Assembly: GCA_025455485.1 (NCBI GenBank)
Contig: JALOMJ010000002.1
Coordinates: 26,438-90,437, forward strand
Length of the DNA stretch: 64,000 nt
Direction: 5' to 3'
Origin: Bacteroidia bacterium
GTDB lineage: Bacteria; Bacteroidota; Bacteroidia; B-17B0; Aurantibacillaceae
This document shows positions 46,588 through 56,589 of the stretch, in pieces. The position numbers and the translations under genes were made by a program. Under the pieces are notes generated by a model. That model made no database searches. It was not told the origin of the DNA and saw nothing but the letters and a program-made list of their open reading frames with translations. How positions within the stretch are numbered: the stretch's first letter is position 1; each line of letters begins with the position of its first letter.

Positions 46588-46816
46588 AGAAACGCAATTA
46601 AAAATTTTTATTTTTTTAGAAAGGCTTTGGTTGGTGGCAGCAATTTTAGGCGCTCTTTGTGTGGTGTTTTTCCTGATGATGAAAGATAATGACAGCGCTT
46701 TGTTTTTCTTTGGTTTTTTTATTCTTTCTTCAATATTATTTTTGCTGCGTAAACGCCAAAAAGCAAGATTTTTGAATGAGGGCGGATCACCGGATAAACC
46801 ACCGGCGAAAAAGTAA
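46580..46816 (+). CDS. Small membrane protein
   Basis: 78 aa, two TM helices; overlaps lptC end. Confidence 0.55.
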   Translation: MNRETQLKIFIFLERLWLVAAILGALCVVFFLMMKDNDSALFFFGFFILSSILFLLRKRQKARFLNEGGSPDKPPAKK

Positions 46817-46881
46817 ACACCCCTTTTACCGTTTATCCCAAATGGGATAATAGTGCTCATTACAATTGGTAACTTTATACC

Positions 46882-48123
46882 ATGCTTTGGTTGATGTTTA
46901 AAGAGAGTGTTTTGTTTGCCTGGCAATCGCTGGTATCAAACAAATTGCGCTCAATGCTTAGTCTGCTTGGCATTACAATTGGTATTTTTGCAATCATACT
47001 TGTGTTTACAATTGTAGACAGTCTGGAGGCAAATATTCGCGGCAGCCTCCAATCTTTAGGCAACAATGTGGTATACATTCAAAAGTGGCCCTGGTCTTTT
47101 GGGCCCGATTACCCCTGGTGGAAATACATCAATCGCCCCACGCCGCAATACCACGAACTCGATGAAATTGCAAAACGCAGCAAAACTACAGAAGCCCTGG
47201 CCTACCGTTTGGGGGGGCGGCGTACCATTAAATACAAATCCAATGTTGTTGAAAACGCTGTGGTTGCAGGAATTTCTTACGACTATTATAAAATCAAAGC
47301 ATTTGATTTAAGTGCGGGGCGTTATTTTACAAAAAATGAAACCGATGCAGGCTACCGTATGGCAATCATTGGCAGTGAAATAGCTTCCGGCCTTTTTCCA
47401 AATGAAGATGCCTTAGGAAAGGAAATAAAAATTGCAGGCCAAAAAGGTAAAGTTATAGGTGTTATCAAGAAAGAAGGGGAGAGCATGTTGGGTGTTAGCT
47501 TCGATTATCAGGTCAACATCCCATTCAATTTTGCAAGGTACATTCTTGACCCAAGATCGATGAACGCCGACCCGGTGTTGTTTGCTAAAGCCAAGCCAAA
47601 CATTTCAAATGCCGAGATGATGGATGAACTAACCGGTATACTAAGAACCATTCGCAAATTGAAGCCGTTAGCTGAACCAAATTTTGCTCTCAACGAAATT
47701 TCGTTATTGAGTCAGGGCTTTGATACACTTTTTGCTGTTGTGGGCATTGCGGGCTGGATCATTGGGGGGTTTTCAATATTGGTGGGTGGTTTTGGAATTG
47801 CGAACATTATGTTTGTTTCGGTTCGCGAACGCATAAACATCATTGGTATTCAAAAAAGTTTGGGTGCCAGAAATATATTTATCTTGTTTCAGTTTTTATG
47901 CGAGAGTGTGCTGCTGAGTCTCATAGGTGGTTTTTTTGGACTTCTGTTGACATACATCGCTACAATTTTTGCTAAAGGAGTTATCGAAATGGAAATAACC
48001 TTAACCGGCGCCAATGTTATTTTAGGGTTTAGTATTTCTGTTTTAATTGGTGTGATCAGTGGATTTGTGCCGGCATATACAGCATCTCAGCTCGACCCCG
48101 TTGAAGCCATCCGGAGCAATTAA
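46882..48123 (+). CDS. MacB-like ABC transporter permease
   Basis: ESVLFAWQSLVSNKLRSMLSLLGITIGIFAII; FVSVRERINIIGIQKSLGARN. Confidence 0.92.
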   Translation: MLWLMFKESVLFAWQSLVSNKLRSMLSLLGITIGIFAIILVFTIVDSLEANIRGSLQSLGNNVVYIQKWPWSFGPDYPWWKYINRPTPQYHELDEIAKRSKTTEALAYRLGGRRTIKYKSNVVENAVVAGISYDYYKIKAFDLSAGRYFTKNETDAGYRMAIIGSEIASGLFPNEDALGKEIKIAGQKGKVIGVIKKEGESMLGVSFDYQVNIPFNFARYILDPRSMNADPVLFAKAKPNISNAEMMDELTGILRTIRKLKPLAEPNFALNEISLLSQGFDTLFAVVGIAGWIIGGFSILVGGFGIANIMFVSVRERINIIGIQKSLGARNIFILFQFLCESVLLSLIGGFFGLLLTYIATIFAKGVIEMEITLTGANVILGFSISVLIGVISGFVPAYTASQLDPVEAIRSN

Positions 48124-48461
48124 TGAAACGACCCGCCAGCATAACTGTGCTCTGTGTGCTTGGATACATTTCCATAGTCCTAGCATTCCCTCAGGTGTTT
48201 TCGCCTCAGGTAAAAAAATTAGGGTTGTTTATGCCCGTGCTTTCCGGCGTTCTGGTAGCCGCCAATTTTATGGCTTATGTGGGCATCTGGTACATGAAGC
48301 GCTGGGGGGCCGAATTGTTCTTATACAGCTATTTTCTGAAAACCATACTGGATATACTTTATGAGCAAACGGGCCTGTTATTTTATTCGGGACAATTATT
48401 TTCTCTGGTGTTTAGTATTGTTTTGCTGCGGTATTACCAGAGGCTCGACCAAAACCTGTAA
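48123..48461 (+). CDS. Small integral membrane protein
   Basis: 112 aa, 3-4 TM helices. Confidence 0.55.
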   Translation: MKRPASITVLCVLGYISIVLAFPQVFSPQVKKLGLFMPVLSGVLVAANFMAYVGIWYMKRWGAELFLYSYFLKTILDILYEQTGLLFYSGQLFSLVFSIVLLRYYQRLDQNL

Positions 48462-48623
48462 AACCTGAAAACTTGCAGCTTCCGGATTATTAGCGGCAAC
48501 AATTACAAAAAATTCAGAAATAGTTGTCCATTTCCTCAATTATTTTATATCTTTAAAAGGGATTAGAGTTTTAAGGTGAAAAACATTCACTCACTCAAAT
48601 TCATCATTAAATCAGTCAAACGT

Positions 48624-50840
48624 ATGATTGCAGAGGTAGATAAAGCAGAATTGTTAAGTGCACTAAAAAATTTCTTCGGTTTCGACGGCTTTAAAGGCAG
48701 TCAGGAAAAAATCATCAAAAATCTGCTCAAAGGCGAAGATACCTTTGTTATAATGCCAACCGGTGGTGGAAAAAGTTTATGCTACCAGTTGCCGGCTATC
48801 ATGAGCGAGGGAACAGCCATCGTGGTGTCTCCTCTTATTGCCCTTATGAAAAATCAAGTGGATGCCATTAGGGGGTTTAGTAACGAAAGTGGCATTGCCC
48901 ATTTTTTAAACTCATCCCTCAATAAAAGTGATATTGCTCAGGTTAAAAAAGATGTTTTATCGGGTAAGACAAAACTGTTGTATATAGCCCCAGAAACTTT
49001 AACTAAAGAAGAGAACACACTTTTTTTCAAAGAATTTAAAATTTCTTTTTTTGCTATTGATGAAGCGCATTGTATTTCTGAATGGGGTCACGATTTTCGC
49101 CCTGAATACCGTCGTCTCAGGCCAATTATTGATGCTGTTGGCGGTGTTCCTGTTATTGCGCTGACCGCTACCGCCACACCGAAAGTTCAGCAGGACATAC
49201 AAAAAAATCTGGGCATGATGGAGGCCCAAGTGTTTAAATCGTCTTTTAACCGCGATAATCTTTACTATGAGATTCGACCAAAACAGAATGTTTTTAAAGA
49301 AATAGTGAAGTTCATCAAGCAAAATCCAAACAAAAGTGGAATTGTGTATTGCCTCAGTCGCAAAAAAGTGGAAGAGTTGGCAGAGGCCCTGAAAGTAAAT
49401 GGTGTAAAAGCGGCACCATACCATGCCGGACTGGATGCCAAGGAAAGAGCGAAAACCCAGGACAGGTTTTTAATGGAGGAGCTGCAGGTGATAGTGGCCA
49501 CCATCGCTTTTGGTATGGGAATTGATAAACCGGATGTGAGATTTGTGGTCCACCACGATATCCCGAAATCACTCGAGGGGTATTATCAGGAAACCGGCCG
49601 TGCAGGAAGAGATGGGGGTGAAGGAAATTGCCTGACCTTTTACAGTTATGACGATATCCTAAAATTAGAAAAATTCATGAAGGATAAACCTGTTGCCGAA
49701 CAGGAAATTGGCAAACAAATGTTGGCAGAAACAGCTTCTTTCGCTGAAACCAGCAGTTGCCGTAGAAAATTTTTACTGCATTATTTTGGAGAGGAATTTG
49801 AAGAAGACAAATGCAATGCCATGTGCGATAACTGTCGTCATCCCAAACAACGGTTTGAAGCAAAAGAAGACCTTGAATTAGCGCTGGAGTGCGTTTTAGA
49901 AATAAAAGAAAAACACAAAATAAAAGATGTGCTGAATGTGCTCATGGGGACACTAACCGCCACAGCAAAATCATACAAACACAACAAAACCGAATCCTGG
50001 GCCAGAGGTTTGGAAGATGACAAGGATGACAGGCATTGGCAATCAGTCCTCCGCCAGGCGGTTGTTAATGGCTACTTATCAAAGGATATTGAAAATTACG
50101 GACTCATTAAACTAACGGAGAAGGGGAAGGCTTTTCTGAAAAAACCGCACAGCATAAAGTTTACAAGAGACACGGATTACAGTAATTTGGATAAGGACAG
50201 CTCAGAAGACGATATTGCATACGGCGGGAAAGGCGGAAGCGAATCTACGGATGAAGTATTGTATGCCATGTTAAAAGATCTGGTTAAAAAAACCGCCAAA
50301 GCAAAAAATCTGCCCCCTTATGTTATTTTTCAGGAACCATCTCTTCAGGAGATGGCCATACAGTACCCTATTAAAATAGATGAATTAACCAAAATTGGCG
50401 GCGTTGGAGCAGGAAAAGCCAGCAAGTATGGTAAGCCTTTTGTTGAGTTAATAAAAAAATACGTTGAGGAAAACGACATTGAACGGCCGGTGGATATGGT
50501 CATTAAATCCGTGGTGAACAAATCCGGGTTAAAAGTTTACATCATACAAAACATAGATCGAAAAATCAACCTTCGGGATATGGCCAAAAGTAAAAATCTG
50601 AGTATGACAGATCTTCTTACCGAAATTGAAACAATTGTTGAATCCGGTACGCGCGTGAACATTGATTATTTTATTCAGAATGAAATTGATGAGGAAAAGC
50701 AGGAAGAAATCATTGCTTACTTCAGAGAAAGTGAAACCGATAGCGTGACCGTAGCTGTTAAAGAATTGGGTGAAAACGATTATGAAGAAGAAGAAATCCG
50801 GATTATGCGTATTAAATTTTTATCTGATTTCGGAAATTAA
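48624..50840 (+). CDS. recQ: ATP-dependent DNA helicase RecQ
   Basis: [51 protein letters not shown], Zn Cys cluster, HRDC region. Confidence 0.96.
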   Translation: MIAEVDKAELLSALKNFFGFDGFKGSQEKIIKNLLKGEDTFVIMPTGGGKSLCYQLPAIMSEGTAIVVSPLIALMKNQVDAIRGFSNESGIAHFLNSSLNKSDIAQVKKDVLSGKTKLLYIAPETLTKEENTLFFKEFKISFFAIDEAHCISEWGHDFRPEYRRLRPIIDAVGGVPVIALTATATPKVQQDIQKNLGMMEAQVFKSSFNRDNLYYEIRPKQNVFKEIVKFIKQNPNKSGIVYCLSRKKVEELAEALKVNGVKAAPYHAGLDAKERAKTQDRFLMEELQVIVATIAFGMGIDKPDVRFVVHHDIPKSLEGYYQETGRAGRDGGEGNCLTFYSYDDILKLEKFMKDKPVAEQEIGKQMLAETASFAETSSCRRKFLLHYFGEEFEEDKCNAMCDNCRHPKQRFEAKEDLELALECVLEIKEKHKIKDVLNVLMGTLTATAKSYKHNKTESWARGLEDDKDDRHWQSVLRQAVVNGYLSKDIENYGLIKLTEKGKAFLKKPHSIKFTRDTDYSNLDKDSSEDDIAYGGKGGSESTDEVLYAMLKDLVKKTAKAKNLPPYVIFQEPSLQEMAIQYPIKIDELTKIGGVGAGKASKYGKPFVELIKKYVEENDIERPVDMVIKSVVNKSGLKVYIIQNIDRKINLRDMAKSKNLSMTDLLTEIETIVESGTRVNIDYFIQNEIDEEKQEEIIAYFRESETDSVTVAVKELGENDYEEEEIRIMRIKFLSDFGN

Positions 50841-50921
50841 GGTAAAGGCCCATAATTCCCTTAACAACACTGTTTTTTCTATACCATGTTCGCACACTTC
50901 TTTTAACTAAGACCATAAATT

Positions 50922-52493
50922 ATGTTTTTTACGGCCGGAGTGCACCGTTTCTTTTTTCTATTCGGCGTGGTTACTTTAGGCTTTGGCATTATGTTGGGCG
51001 CAGTGCCAACATCCGTTCCGCAATTTATTCTGCTTATCAATTGGTTGCTCGAAGGTGGTTTCACCGGGAAGTGGAGGCGGTTGCGACATAACCGAATATT
51101 TTGGGCTCTGGAGTTGGTTTTTGCAATGCATTTGATTGGTTTGTTTTACAGTTCTGACATTAGTTTGGGATTAAAGGACATTCAGATTAAGCTACCGCTG
51201 TTCATTCTTCCTTTGGTGTTTTTTAGTTCGGCCCCATTAACTCGAAAAGAATTTGTTTTCACACTCCAGGCCTTTCTATTTGGGTGCTTTGTAAATACAG
51301 CATGGTGTTTAATGTATAGTTTTGGCCTTCATGCTAATGAAATCGGACGGAACACATCGCGGTTCATGAGCCATATTCGATTGGGTTTGTACCTTAACAT
51401 GGCCATATTAATTTGCGTCCACCTGTATAAAACAAAAGTATGGAATAGCCTTAGCTTTGTTTATGTTATTGCGGCAATTTATTTTATGACTGTGTTGTTT
51501 ATATTGGGCTTAGCTACAGGATTAATTATTCTGACCTTTCTTGTTGTTATGGCCGGCATCTACAGCATAAATAAATTACAGTTTAGGTACAAAGTGGGTT
51601 TGGTATTAGTGTTCGCGGTTTTTGCTTATTTAGGCTGGAATTTTGTCTGGCATGTGTATTCACAACAGGTTATTCCGAGTAAGGCGATAAACAATAAAAT
51701 TATGGATTGCTCGGTAGCCGGAAACACATACATTTATTTAGACAGTGCAGGGCGCAGAGAGAATGGTTACTACATTCATATTAATATACAACTTGAAGAG
51801 CTGCAAAGAACCTGGAAGTTGAGGTGCCCTGACGACACGTTTTCATACAAAAGCAAACACAACCTGCGCAGATACGAGGCACTTATTCGTTATCTGGCCG
51901 GGCTTGGTTTAAATAAAGATTCGGTTGGTGTAATGACTTTAAGTGATGTTGATATCCAAAACATAAAACGCAATGTGCCAAACCACCTCTATAACAACTG
52001 GTCGTTTATGCACCAGCGGATATACGAATTGGTTAACGAGTATGATGATTTCAAAGCGGGTAGAAACATCAATGGTAATTCAGTGACCATGCGCTATTTC
52101 TTTTGGAAAGCGGCGTACTTTGCAATTAAGGGTAATTGTTGGTTTGGTGTAGGCTCAGGCGACGTACAGAATGTGATGGAGGAGAGCTATATTAGTTCCG
52201 GCTCTCCGCTTCTGCCTCATTGGCACAAACGCCCTCACAACCAATTTTTAACTATTACACTTGCATTTGGTGTTGTTGGCTTATCTGTTTTTTTATTCAG
52301 TTTGTTTTATCCGCCCTTCAAACTCAAACGGCGCCTGGCACTTACCTACTTTGGATTTATGATTGTTTACTTGATGTCTTTTTTATCAGAGGACACCCTG
52401 GAAACGCAAGCGGGAGTAACGTTTTTCGCTTTCTTTAATACATTTCTTCTAACGGAAGCCTACTTTAAAAGGCTACAAAATCCTGAGCATTAA
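50922..52493 (+). CDS. O-antigen ligase/WaaL-like polymerase
   Basis: Polytopic with large loop; GVGSGDVQNVM...PHNQFLTITLAFGVVGL. Confidence 0.82.
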   Translation: MFFTAGVHRFFFLFGVVTLGFGIMLGAVPTSVPQFILLINWLLEGGFTGKWRRLRHNRIFWALELVFAMHLIGLFYSSDISLGLKDIQIKLPLFILPLVFFSSAPLTRKEFVFTLQAFLFGCFVNTAWCLMYSFGLHANEIGRNTSRFMSHIRLGLYLNMAILICVHLYKTKVWNSLSFVYVIAAIYFMTVLFILGLATGLIILTFLVVMAGIYSINKLQFRYKVGLVLVFAVFAYLGWNFVWHVYSQQVIPSKAINNKIMDCSVAGNTYIYLDSAGRRENGYYIHINIQLEELQRTWKLRCPDDTFSYKSKHNLRRYEALIRYLAGLGLNKDSVGVMTLSDVDIQNIKRNVPNHLYNNWSFMHQRIYELVNEYDDFKAGRNINGNSVTMRYFFWKAAYFAIKGNCWFGVGSGDVQNVMEESYISSGSPLLPHWHKRPHNQFLTITLAFGVVGLSVFLFSLFYPPFKLKRRLALTYFGFMIVYLMSFLSEDTLETQAGVTFFAFFNTFLLTEAYFKRLQNPEH

Positions 52494-53337
52494 CTGCAAT
52501 GCCATTAAACCAAAGTTCAAAGTGAAGGTGGGCACCCTTGCTGTTCTCTCCGGTATTCCCAACTACGGCTATGGCCTCGCCCGACCTTACTTTGTCTCCG
52601 GCGTTTTTTAAAACCATAGAGCAGTGTTTATAAATGCTTACCACATTGTTGCTGTGCTGAATTTGAATAATGTTTCCATCCTCGGCTGTAAACCCTCTAT
52701 AGATGATTGTGCCATCGAGTGTGGCTTTTATAAATTCATCTTCTTTGGTTGCGACGTCAGTGCCATAATGCGCATGGATGGGATCGAACGATTCAGTAAC
52801 AAGGCCTTTCACAGGGGCGAAGAAAAGCAGTTCCTGCAACTGTCCGCTGTAGGTTTGAGATGGTGTGATTGACTTTTCCTGTTTTCTAAGATCAAATTCT
52901 TGTCTGAATTCTATGTCTGCTTTCGAAGGGGCAATATTTAGTTTAGAGTATTTTCCGCTGCTGTCACGCGCAGGACGTTTAGCTTCCTTTTCTCCGGTTT
53001 CCGTTAACATGGTTAATATGCCTTGTAAATAAGCGTCTCGGGCCTGTACTTTTTTTTCTAGGGAATCGGCTTTGTAGCTTAACCTTAACATTTGCCTGCG
53101 CTCTTCTGTGGTACCATAACCCGGAATATATTCGCGTAAACCAGTGAAAGCAACTAAACTAATCACGATGCTGGTCATAATTATTGTTAAGGCCAAAACA
53201 CCAATTAGAATATTAAGGGGGGAGAGCCTTAGCGAGAACTTTTCATCTAAAGAGGTGTCATTCAACAAGATAAGTCGGTACTTTCGCCTTAAAAGAACAC
53301 CAAGGTTTTTTATTTTCGCCTTCTTTGACTCCACCAT
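52465..53337 (-). CDS. M23 family metallopeptidase
   Basis: HYGTDVAT, KAGDKVRSGEAIAVVGNTGENSKGAHLHFELW-like motif. Confidence 0.92.
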   Translation of the reverse strand: MVESKKAKIKNLGVLLRRKYRLILLNDTSLDEKFSLRLSPLNILIGVLALTIIMTSIVISLVAFTGLREYIPGYGTTEERRQMLRLSYKADSLEKKVQARDAYLQGILTMLTETGEKEAKRPARDSSGKYSKLNIAPSKADIEFRQEFDLRKQEKSITPSQTYSGQLQELLFFAPVKGLVTESFDPIHAHYGTDVATKEDEFIKATLDGTIIYRGFTAEDGNIIQIQHSNNVVSIYKHCSMVLKNAGDKVRSGEAIAVVGNTGENSKGAHLHFELWFNGIAVNAQDFVAF

Positions 53338-53414
53338 ACCGTAAAGATGCAAAATATTTTTTTGAAGCGGAAACTTGTAATCCATTAATAGTTTCCATAG
53401 TTTTGCGCCCGAAA

Positions 53415-54007
53415 ATGGAAGCGAACGAAAAAATATTACACACCTCTTTACAGATGTTTTTCAGGTATGGTATTAAGCACGTTACCATGGATGATATAGC
53501 GAAGGAACTGGGCATGTCGAAAAAAACGATTTACCAGTATTTCAAGGAAAAAGACGATAAGTGAGGCAGCACGAAAAGGATTTTGATGTTTTGGGAAAAA
53601 TAGCAAAAGACCCTATACACGAAATCATGCTATTGTCAAAAAAACTCAATGAAATGATGCAGCACATTAATCCTTTGTTTTTTCTCGACCTGCAAAAATT
53701 TTACCCTGTTGCCTACAACGAGTTTCAAAAATTTAAAGAAACCTGTGCTTTCAGAAACATAATTGAAAACCTCACTAAGGGTGTATTGCTTGGAATTTAC
53801 CGTGAAGATTTGAATTTGGAATTTGCAGCCAAGTACCGTCTATCACAAATCGATATGCTGATGTTTGGGAATTATTTTACATATGAAAAAATAAGTGTAG
53901 CTCAGGCCAGTCAAAATTTACTTGAAATGTTTGTTTACGGCATCTCAACGCAAAAAGGCCACAAACTACTCGATCAATACAAAAAAGCAAATGAAAAAGA
54001 ATACTAG
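53415..54007 (+). pseudogene. TetR-family regulator split by a frame break/short deletion
   Basis: N-term HTH ORF ends KKTIYQYFKEKDDK* (stop 53562-53564); remaining helical domain continues in another frame from 53561 (RQHEKDFDVLGKIAKDPIHEIM). Confidence 0.75.
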
Positions 54008-54023
54008 CATAATTCTATATACT

Positions 54024-55394
54024 ATGAAAAATTCACTTATCAACATGAAATCTCTGCTCTTGCTCTGCTCACTGATATTTATTAATTCAGTAAAGTCTCA
54101 GGAGAAAGAACAAAAAACGGCCTTTTCTCTTCAAGAGGCTATTGATTTTGCATTGGGTCATAATCAAAATTACATTAATTCAACCCTGGATGTTGAATCG
54201 GCAAAATTCCGCAATAAAGAATACACCGGCATTGGGCTTCCACAAATCAACGCTAGTGCGGATGTGAAAGATTACCTCACCATTCCAACTTCTGTAATTC
54301 CTGCACAAGCATTCAATCCAAGTGCTCCGGCTGATCAGTTTGTGGCAGTGCAGTTTGGAGTGAAATACAATGCAGCTTTCGGTGTTTCTATTTCTCAAAT
54401 TTTATTTAATACCGACTATCTCGTAGGTTTACAGGCTGCCAAGGAATTTGTTGCCCTGTCTGAAAAGAATGTGCAACGAACAAAAGTGGAAACCTACGCT
54501 ACCATCACAAAGGCCTATTACGGTGCAATCATTGTTAAGGAGCGGCTAAAAATTATTGATGCGAACATTGATCGCGTTAAAAAATTATTTGATGATACCA
54601 AAGCCTTGAATTCAGCTGGTTTTGCCGAGAAATTGGATGTGGATCGTGTGGAATTAACCTATAACAACCTACTGGCAGAAAAGGAAAAACTGGAGCGTTA
54701 TGTTGGAATCAGCGAAACCCTGCTCAAATACCAAATGGGTTACGATTTGGCTTTACCCATCACATTAACAGATGTGATCGATGCTAATCTGATCATTGAC
54801 ATGGGCACACAGGAGCAACAAAAAGTGAATTACGAAGCACGTCCTGAATTTTCCATCCTGCAATCTCAGTCGAACATCAATGGTTTGGAACTAAAACGCA
54901 ATAAATACCAGTATTTACCAAGTTTAGCTGCCTACGCCTCACTTCAACAACAAGCCATGCGAACCAAGTTCGACGTTTTTGATATTGATCAACCCTGGTA
55001 CCCTATCCGAATGATAGGGGTTACGCTTAACGTTCCGATTTTCAACGGGGGCCAAAAACATTACAAAATTCAACAGTCCAAGCTGGAGCTTCAAAAAACA
55101 AACAATTCACTTGAATTCCTTCAGCGTTCCATAGATGTGGAAGTGGCCAACACCAACATGCAATTCAAAAATGCATTGATTGCTCTCGAAACCCAAAGAA
55201 AAAACAAAGACCTGGCTAAGGATATATATGACACGTCAAAAATCAAGTACGAAACCGGCGTGGGCTCAAACCTCGACGTGATTTACGCTCAGGCAGCTTT
55301 CCGCGAAGCCGAAATCAATTTTCTAAGCGCAGTATACGATCTCATCGTTGCACAGGTAGATTACCAAAAAGCAAAGGGCATACTTGTAAAATAA
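54024..55394 (+). CDS. TolC-family outer-membrane efflux protein
   Basis: SLQEAIDFALGHNQNYINS...YETGVGSNLDVIYAQAAFREAEINFL. Confidence 0.92.
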   Translation: MKNSLINMKSLLLLCSLIFINSVKSQEKEQKTAFSLQEAIDFALGHNQNYINSTLDVESAKFRNKEYTGIGLPQINASADVKDYLTIPTSVIPAQAFNPSAPADQFVAVQFGVKYNAAFGVSISQILFNTDYLVGLQAAKEFVALSEKNVQRTKVETYATITKAYYGAIIVKERLKIIDANIDRVKKLFDDTKALNSAGFAEKLDVDRVELTYNNLLAEKEKLERYVGISETLLKYQMGYDLALPITLTDVIDANLIIDMGTQEQQKVNYEARPEFSILQSQSNINGLELKRNKYQYLPSLAAYASLQQQAMRTKFDVFDIDQPWYPIRMIGVTLNVPIFNGGQKHYKIQQSKLELQKTNNSLEFLQRSIDVEVANTNMQFKNALIALETQRKNKDLAKDIYDTSKIKYETGVGSNLDVIYAQAAFREAEINFLSAVYDLIVAQVDYQKAKGILVK

Positions 55395-55435
55395 ACTAAA
55401 TAAAAGAACATCCGAATCCACAAAACCAACCTCAT

Positions 55436-56560
55436 ATGAAAACAGTTTTCAGTTATATTCAATCAACAGCAATCCTTCTCCTTTCCGTTTTTGTTGTTTC
55501 CTGTTCAGCTCCTGATCCAAAGGCCGAACTTGAACAACTTAAAAAACAACGCAGCGAACTGGATACAAAAATCGCCGACCTGGAAGCAAGCATTGCTAAA
55601 ACCGACACAACACAAACAGCACAAAAGGCTACAGAAGTAGCGGTGAGCCCGGTTCAAACCAGAATTTTTAAAACCTATATAGAAGTTCAGGCGCGGGTAG
55701 ATGCCGATCAAAATGTGTTTTTGAGTAGCGGAATCCCGGGCACTGTAACAAAAATTAATGTTAAGGTAGGCGATAAAGTAACTCAGGGTCAGGTTTTGGC
55801 TGAAACCGATTCACGCATGATACAACAGCAAATTTCTGACCTTCAAACCAATTATGAATTGGTGAAGCAGGTGTATGAGAAGCAGGAAGAACTATGGAAG
55901 CAAAAAATTGGAACTGAAATTCAATACCTTCAGGCCAAAAGCAACAAAGAGAGTCTGGAGAAAAAGATGGCTACACTCGAAGAACAACTCCGGATGAGTA
56001 AAATAATTTCTCCTATTAATGGCACCGTAGATGGTGTAAACATTAAGATTGGTCAAACCGTTGCGCCGGGAATGAACGCCATTACGGTAGTGAATTTTTC
56101 AAATCTGAAAGTTAAGGCCGAAGTGGCCGAAAGTTATTCTTCAAGAATTAAAACCGGTGATGAGGTATTGATTTACTTCCCTGATAATAACGATTCCATT
56201 GTATCTAAAATAAACTATGCCTCGCGTACCATCGATCTGTTGAACCGCACCTTTGATATTGAAGCCCTGCTTAATACCAGTGACGAACTTCACCCAAACA
56301 TGGTAGCTAAAATGAAAATTAACGACTATCAGTCGGCAAAACCCTGTATAGTATTGCCCGTTAAGTTCATTCAAAAGTCATCCACTGGCAACTATGTATT
56401 GGTTGCTGAAAACGGTAAAGTGGTTAAAAAGGTCATCACCATTGGCAGAGAATACAGTGGTCTTGCCGAAGTTACCGGCGGTTTAAATGAAGGCGAACAA
56501 TTGATTGTAAAGGGCTATGATCTTGTGATTGATGGCGATGCCATTACCGTTCAAAAATAA
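55436..56560 (+). CDS. RND efflux periplasmic adaptor (HlyD family)
   Basis: Lipobox VVSC; KVGDKVTQGQVLAETD; ISPINGTVDGVNIKIGQTV. Confidence 0.93.
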   Translation: MKTVFSYIQSTAILLLSVFVVSCSAPDPKAELEQLKKQRSELDTKIADLEASIAKTDTTQTAQKATEVAVSPVQTRIFKTYIEVQARVDADQNVFLSSGIPGTVTKINVKVGDKVTQGQVLAETDSRMIQQQISDLQTNYELVKQVYEKQEELWKQKIGTEIQYLQAKSNKESLEKKMATLEEQLRMSKIISPINGTVDGVNIKIGQTVAPGMNAITVVNFSNLKVKAEVAESYSSRIKTGDEVLIYFPDNNDSIVSKINYASRTIDLLNRTFDIEALLNTSDELHPNMVAKMKINDYQSAKPCIVLPVKFIQKSSTGNYVLVAENGKVVKKVITIGREYSGLAEVTGGLNEGEQLIVKGYDLVIDGDAITVQK

Positions 56561-56589
56561 ATTCAGCAACTAGCATTAAAACATAAGCT

